DNA of 64,000 nucleotides. It comes from a bacterium (GTDB lineage: Bacteria; Actinomycetota; Acidimicrobiia; Spongiisociales; Spongiisociaceae). The stretch spans positions 113,888 through 177,887 of the forward strand of contig JAPPFW010000092.1 in the NCBI GenBank assembly GCA_028821575.1, in the 5' to 3' direction. Every line of letters starts with the position of its first letter. The first letter of the stretch is position 1. Below, one piece after another: positions 60,245 through 64,000 of this stretch. Under the pieces are notes generated by a model, which did not search any database, was not told the DNA's origin, and saw nothing but the letters and a program-made list of their open reading frames with translations. The position numbers and the translations under genes were made by a program.

Positions 60245-60367
60245 TCGATAAAACTCCGGACTCGCCACTCGTCTACTTTCGAGCTCCTGCCGCCCAACGC
60301 CCGGTCGGACAGGTCCGGCAAGGGCTCCCGGTGGGCCACCATCAATGGTCGAACCACCGGCGTTCAC

Positions 60368-60373
60368 TATAAT
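60368..60373 (+). promoter_or_regulatory. Perfect -10 hexamer TATAAT
   Basis: TATAAT 64 nt before the plus-strand NAD-kinase-like gene in an otherwise GC-rich spacer. No good -35 was found 16-18 nt upstream. Confidence 0.4.
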
Positions 60374-60436
60374 TAGGGGCGGCGTCGGTATGTGAGGGCT
60401 TGAGAATCCAGGCCGTCGCCCGCAGCCCCTTCATCG

Positions 60437-61585
60437 ATGAACCACGAGGGCCCCATTCCCGACCGCGATCTGCCTCCGCCGGCAACGGCCCGTCTCGGCC
60501 TGATAATCAATCCGATAGCCGGGATGGGGGGTTCGGTGGGCCTCCACGGTACCGATGGGCAGAGCTACCGGAGAGCGGAAGCCCTGGGGGCCACCCGCAT
60601 AGCCGCAAAGAGGGCAGGCCGGGCTCTTCACCAGTTGGCCTCGTCCCTTCCCGATGCCGACATGGTTACCGTTTCGGGAAGTATGGGCGCCGACGCGGCC
60701 CGCACCGCCGGACTCGACCCGGAGGTGGTCTCGGTCGCGTCAGAACCCACCACCCCGGAGGACACCAGAAGTGCGGCCCGGGCGATGCAGACGGCAGCCG
60801 CTGACCTGATCCTGTTCGCCGGAGGCGACGGAACCGCCCGTGACATCGTGGGCGTGGTGGGTGACAAGGTGCCCGTTCTCGGGATCCCGACGGGCGTGAA
60901 GATGCACTCCGCGGTGTTCGGCAATACCCCTGAGGCTGCCGGCGCGATGGCGGTCCGTTTCCTTGAGTCCTCAGGCCGGATGAGGGTGGTTCCCCGGGAA
61001 GTGCTCGACGTGGCCGGCGGGCCCGGTGAGGTGGCGGGCTTCTCGGTCGCCTCCGTTCCCTTCGCCCGTGACCTGTTGCAACCCGGCAAGGCCACCATGT
61101 CGCTCGGCGACGACTCCAGCGTCGATCGGCTGTGCGCTTCGCTCGCAGCGGGAATGACTCCGGAACACGTGTACATAGTGGGCCCCGGAACGACTGTGGC
61201 CCGAATCCTTGACCATTTGCACCTCTCGGGCACGCTCGCCGGCGTCGATGTGGTGCTGAACGGGCAGGTGATCGTGGCCAACGCAAGCACCGGCCAACTT
61301 CTCCAGCTGCTGGAGGGTGGCCATCCCGCCACCATCTACCTGGGGGTGATCGGCGGGCAGGGTTTCCTCCTGGGCAGGGGCAACCAGCAAATCAGCCCGG
61401 AGGTGATCGAGCGCGTGGGTGAGGAGAACGTGGTGATCCTGGCGGGCGAGGAGAAGGTGCGTCTCCTCGATCCACCAGTCCTGAGGGTGGACACCGGCGT
61501 CGAGGCCTCCCGTCCCGTGATGCTCGGCTACCGGAGGGTCCACACCTCCCCGGGAAGAAGCCTCGTCATGAAGGTGGTCTGCTGA
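60437..61585 (+). CDS. ATP-NAD kinase-like protein (COG3199 / AcoX-type)
   Basis: 382 aa. Nucleotide-binding motifs: LGLIINPIAGMGGSVGLHGT near residue 20 and the diagnostic LILFAGGDGTARDIVG near 125. A beta-rich C-terminal domain follows (GGQGFLLGRGNQQISPEVI). COG3199 proteins resemble NAD kinases and occur near AcoX in acetoin clusters; the phosphate acceptor is unknown. Cytoplasmic, monocistronic, divergent from gcvPA. Confidence 0.88.
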   Translation: MNHEGPIPDRDLPPPATARLGLIINPIAGMGGSVGLHGTDGQSYRRAEALGATRIAAKRAGRALHQLASSLPDADMVTVSGSMGADAARTAGLDPEVVSVASEPTTPEDTRSAARAMQTAAADLILFAGGDGTARDIVGVVGDKVPVLGIPTGVKMHSAVFGNTPEAAGAMAVRFLESSGRMRVVPREVLDVAGGPGEVAGFSVASVPFARDLLQPGKATMSLGDDSSVDRLCASLAAGMTPEHVYIVGPGTTVARILDHLHLSGTLAGVDVVLNGQVIVANASTGQLLQLLEGGHPATIYLGVIGGQGFLLGRGNQQISPEVIERVGEENVVILAGEEKVRLLDPPVLRVDTGVEASRPVMLGYRRVHTSPGRSLVMKVVC

Positions 61586-61615
61586 GACGGAAGCCGGCGC
61601 CTGCGTCAGGCTTCT

Positions 61616-62962
61616 TCATCCCGCTAGCGGTTCGGCCGTCGTGTCTCCGAGAGACCCGTGGACCACTTGTCCGTCCCTCAGCACGGCTTCGATCTTCGCG
61701 AGGGCTGTGGCATCAGCCGTGAGGTCACCGTCGAGGACTACGAGATCCGCTCTCATACCTCCCCGAACCACTCCTATGTCGGAGCGGCCCATGAGGGCCG
61801 CCGCTGCCCCGGTTGCGGCATGAACTGCTCCAACCATGCCGAGGCCGCAGTCGGCCAGCCAGCCGATCTCATGATGGAGGCTGGCGCCCGGGTAGGTGCC
61901 GGGATTCGGGATATCGGAACCCGCTACAAGGACAACCCCGGCAGTGTGGAGCATTTCCACAAACTGGAGGACCGCTTCCCATTCGTGTTCCCCATGGGCA
62001 ACATCGTCTTCGGAGTACCCGGTGCCCGGCCACGTGGCTCTCCAGGCTTCGCCGAGACCTCGCGGAAGGTCATGGCGGGCTTCGAGCATGGCGTACGCCT
62101 CGTCGGGGCGACAGAACACCCTCAGAATGGCGAGGGTCGGGGTGATGGTGACACGCGACTCGGCAAGCGCCTCGACATGCCGACGCACCCGATCGCTTCC
62201 GAGATCCACGAATCTCCAGGGTCGCAGGGACAACACCCAGTCGTGTGGTCGTTCCGGCAGTCCGGACTCCAGAACTCGGGACTCGGCGTCGAGCAGTTCC
62301 CGCCCGCTGCAGATGTGTTCGAGTGCATCGACGCCTGCGGCAACCGCCTCACCCACCGAGATTGCGTTTCCCACGTGCGCGGCAACCGGCACCCCGCTCC
62401 TGTGGGCTACGGAGACCACAGCTTGCAGGTCCTCTTGGGGAAGCCAGACATAGGTCTTGAGGAACGGGGCTCCCTTCGAGATCAGTTCGGCTGCCGCAGT
62501 TGCGGCAGCCCGCGGGTCCGTGACGACCCTTAAGCCGGGATACGGCGCCCCGGGCGGACCATCCAGGTTCGGGCCCGACCCTACGAATCTCGGCCATTCC
62601 GGCCGGTCTTCCGCCTGCAGCCTGGAGTACGAGAAGCCGAAGCCGGTCCCGCCGGTATCCCGGACTCCGGTAACGCCGTGCGCGAGAAGTTCCTCGGTGT
62701 GCCAGTCGAAGATCGCGGCGCTTTCGGCACCGAACTCCTTCCCCGAAAGGGTCACCTCGATGTGGGTGTGGGCATCGATCAGCCCGGGGACCAGGGTCGA
62801 CTTGGGGAGACGTACCAACTCGTACGAAGCCGGTATGTCAATGTGGGGGCCCGCCGCGATCACCCGCCCGTCCGAAACCAACACAGTGGCGTTGCGTACG
62901 GGCGGACGGCCGGTACCGTCGATCAGAGTGGCTACCTGAAGAGCTAGGGCCTCCCCCACCAA
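61616..62962 (-). CDS. Amidohydrolase family protein (imidazolonepropionase/prolidase-like)
   Basis: 448 aa; start TTG 62962 or GTG 62959, immediately after the SDR stop. Metal-dependent amidohydrolase motifs are in order: LVPGLIDAHTHIEV, PFLKTYVWLP with the bridging Lys, PVAAHVGN, ALEHICSG, and LVAGSDIPNPG with the catalytic Asp. A small beta domain is formed by the two ends (ATLIDGTGRPPVRNATVLV; VVRGGMRADLVVLDGD). It hydrolyses an amide, peptide or lactone. Its place behind a hydantoinase remnant suggests cyclic-amide catabolism. Confidence 0.91.
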   Translation of the reverse strand: MVGEALALQVATLIDGTGRPPVRNATVLVSDGRVIAAGPHIDIPASYELVRLPKSTLVPGLIDAHTHIEVTLSGKEFGAESAAIFDWHTEELLAHGVTGVRDTGGTGFGFSYSRLQAEDRPEWPRFVGSGPNLDGPPGAPYPGLRVVTDPRAAATAAAELISKGAPFLKTYVWLPQEDLQAVVSVAHRSGVPVAAHVGNAISVGEAVAAGVDALEHICSGRELLDAESRVLESGLPERPHDWVLSLRPWRFVDLGSDRVRRHVEALAESRVTITPTLAILRVFCRPDEAYAMLEARHDLPRGLGEAWRATWPGTGYSEDDVAHGEHEWEAVLQFVEMLHTAGVVLVAGSDIPNPGTYPGASLHHEIGWLADCGLGMVGAVHAATGAAAALMGRSDIGVVRGGMRADLVVLDGDLTADATALAKIEAVLRDGQVVHGSLGDTTAEPLAG

Positions 62963-62963
62963 C

Positions 62964-63737
62964 TCACATTCCCTTCAGCATTCCACCGTCGACGGCAAGA
63001 GTGGCGCCCGAAACGTAGCTGGCCGCATCCGACAGCAGGAAGCCGACCGCGGTCGCGAACTCCTCCGGGTTCCCGTACCTGCCCAGCGGAATGCCCGCCT
63101 GCGACCGGGCAGCTATTTCCTCTACTGTGACTCCTTGGGCGCGCGCCTGTCCCTCATCCAAAGTATGGACCCGCTCGGTGCCGATCCGACCCGGGTAGAC
63201 GTGGTTGACCCGTACTCCAGGGGCCCACTCCGTTGCCAGGATCTTGGCAAGAGCCCCTACCCCGGTACGCAGAACCGTAGAACTCACCAGGTGCCCGATC
63301 GGTTGGCGCACGGCCGAGGACGTCATGAACACCACACCCGATCCCTCCTTCAAGTGACGTTTGGCGGCGCGAGCCAGCCGGATGGCAGACATGAGCACGA
63401 GATCGATTGCGTCCGCCCAGTCGGAATCGGATAAGTCGCGGAACGTTCCGGGCTTGGGGCCTCCGGTGTTGACCACCAGCGCGTCGAACCGCTCACCGAA
63501 GTGGTTGGCGGCCGCATCGACCCAGGCCTCGATGTCTGCGCGCTTCCTGAGGTCGCACACCTGTCCGTGAACGGCAGCGTCCACCCCGGTGCCGATACCG
63601 GAAACCGCGCTTGTTACACGCTCGGCGTCACTCCCGCAGATGGAGACGGCGTAGTCATGAGCGACAAGGTGGCGCCCGATAGCGAACCCGAGGCCGGAGG
63701 TCGCTGCCGCGACTAGCGCCGTCTTCTTGGTCACCAA
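62964..63737 (-). CDS. Atypical SDR-family protein lacking the Tyr-Lys catalytic pair
   Basis: 257 aa. A nucleotide-binding motif variant VAAATSGLGFAIG, VVNTGGPKPG and the active-site Ser region TSSAVRQPI are present. Where classical members have YSASK, the alignment gives STVLR, so Tyr and Lys are replaced by Ser and Arg. The C-terminus SGATLAVDGGMLKGM is normal. It may use a different mechanism or be non-enzymatic. Its start overlaps the hydantoinase remnant and it is followed at once by the amidohydrolase. Confidence 0.9.
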   Translation of the reverse strand: MVTKKTALVAAATSGLGFAIGRHLVAHDYAVSICGSDAERVTSAVSGIGTGVDAAVHGQVCDLRKRADIEAWVDAAANHFGERFDALVVNTGGPKPGTFRDLSDSDWADAIDLVLMSAIRLARAAKRHLKEGSGVVFMTSSAVRQPIGHLVSSTVLRTGVGALAKILATEWAPGVRVNHVYPGRIGTERVHTLDEGQARAQGVTVEEIAARSQAGIPLGRYGNPEEFATAVGFLLSDAASYVSGATLAVDGGMLKGM

Positions 63738-63966
63738 CCCATCCTGTCGGTCGTGCGAGGCGTTCGTGCGATGAACCTACCATCGCCCGGCCGGAGCGCT
63801 TCGTGTCCAAGATCGACTACCACACGGCCTCGGACCAGCACCGTCCGGGGCCATCCGGTGAGGGTCATGCCTTCGTAAGGGGTGTAATCCATGTTGTCGT
63901 GTAGGTCCTGCCGGCTCACGGTACGTTCCGCAGATGCGTCCCACACGACTAGGGCGTGTTCACTCT
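63731..63966 (-). pseudogene. Truncated 3' end of a D-hydantoinase/dihydropyrimidinase
   Basis: The translated frame gives ALVVWDASAERTVS ... NMDYTPYEGMTLTGWP ... RGRVVVDL, the characteristic C-terminus of hydantoinases. Only about 75 codons remain. Upstream (toward 64000) the frame meets a stop (TAG at about 63965-63967) exactly where the DNA changes to AT-rich sequence. The catalytic domain is missing, so the gene is broken by deletion or insertion. Its end overlaps the SDR start by 7 nt, indicating it was once the first gene of an operon with SDR and amidohydrolase. Confidence 0.8.
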
Positions 63967-64000
63967 AAATTACACTAATGTGATATCATTATCATATGGA
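63955..64000. other. AT-rich junction sequence at right edge
   Basis: About 45 nt of strongly AT-rich DNA adjoining the cut hydantoinase, including the 8-bp palindrome TGATATCA (63981-63988). A plus-strand ATG at 63996 may start a gene outside the window. It could be the edge of an inserted element. Confidence 0.45.

Noticed and set aside
60245..60436. Glycine riboswitch upstream of gcvPA
   Set aside because: The conserved tandem aptamer core could not be found on the minus strand in this spacer.
1..64000. tRNA or rRNA genes and intact insertion sequences
   Set aside because: None recognised by eye on either strand; a tRNAscan or Infernal search would be decisive.

Overview
The window is GC-rich (roughly 64% G+C by eye), densely coded bacterial DNA with many GTG starts and many genes overlapping by 1 or 4 nt. 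A DUF222/13E12-type HNH nuclease, a high-GC small CDF-like transporter, DUF885 proteins, hydantoinases and DMT/TRAP/ABC uptake systems suggest a heterotrophic actinobacterium, possibly of the Acidimicrobiia. That placement is inference; no rRNA or tRNA gene was seen.

Layout. (1) 1-4428, minus: a molybdenum hydroxylase operon (FAD subunit, [2Fe-2S] subunit, a CobW/COG0523 GTPase, then a Mo subunit cut by the window edge). (2) 4697-9746: a CDF-like membrane protein, a lipoprotein, an HNH nuclease, an ArsM-type methyltransferase and a dead TetR gene. (3) 9806-15806, minus: one giant secreted SwmB/FN3/RTX protein (about 2000 aa) broken by a single-base frameshift. (4) 16196-20003: relics of a second molybdenum hydroxylase operon, an intact TetR paralogue of the dead gene, a DUF885 metallopeptidase-like gene and a FitAB/VapBC-type toxin-antitoxin pair. 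(5) 20029-35784, minus: a peptide/amide uptake and hydrolysis locus with two binding proteins, a DppBCDF-type ABC transporter, three HyuB paralogues with one HyuA, a second DUF885 protein and a small membrane protein. (6) 36307-46343, minus: a tightly coupled ten-gene TRAP-transporter catabolic operon. It encodes a DctP with two fused receptor domains, DctQ, DctM, an AtuA-like DUF1446 protein, DUF4387, a UGSC-family selenoprotein with an in-frame UGA, an unknown 343-aa protein, an acyl-CoA dehydrogenase, an SDR and a BKACE (DUF849) enzyme. (7) 46589-53320: P450, DMT permease, acyl-CoA synthetase, small proteins, SDR, Asp/Glu/hydantoin racemase. (8) 53500-60244, minus: 3-hydroxyacyl-CoA dehydrogenase, DHDPS-family aldolase/deaminase, a fused [2Fe-2S]/FAD amine-type dehydrogenase and GcvPB/GcvPA. 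(9) 60437-64000: NAD-kinase-like protein, amidohydrolase, SDR, and a truncated hydantoinase that ends at an AT-rich junction.

The most notable items are the UGA-containing gene at 40243-40782 inside the uncharacterised TRAP operon, the tandemly duplicated DctP receptor, stem-loops at the receptor/permease junction of both transport operons, and heptanucleotide tandem arrays that sit at or across the 3' ends of genes throughout the window.
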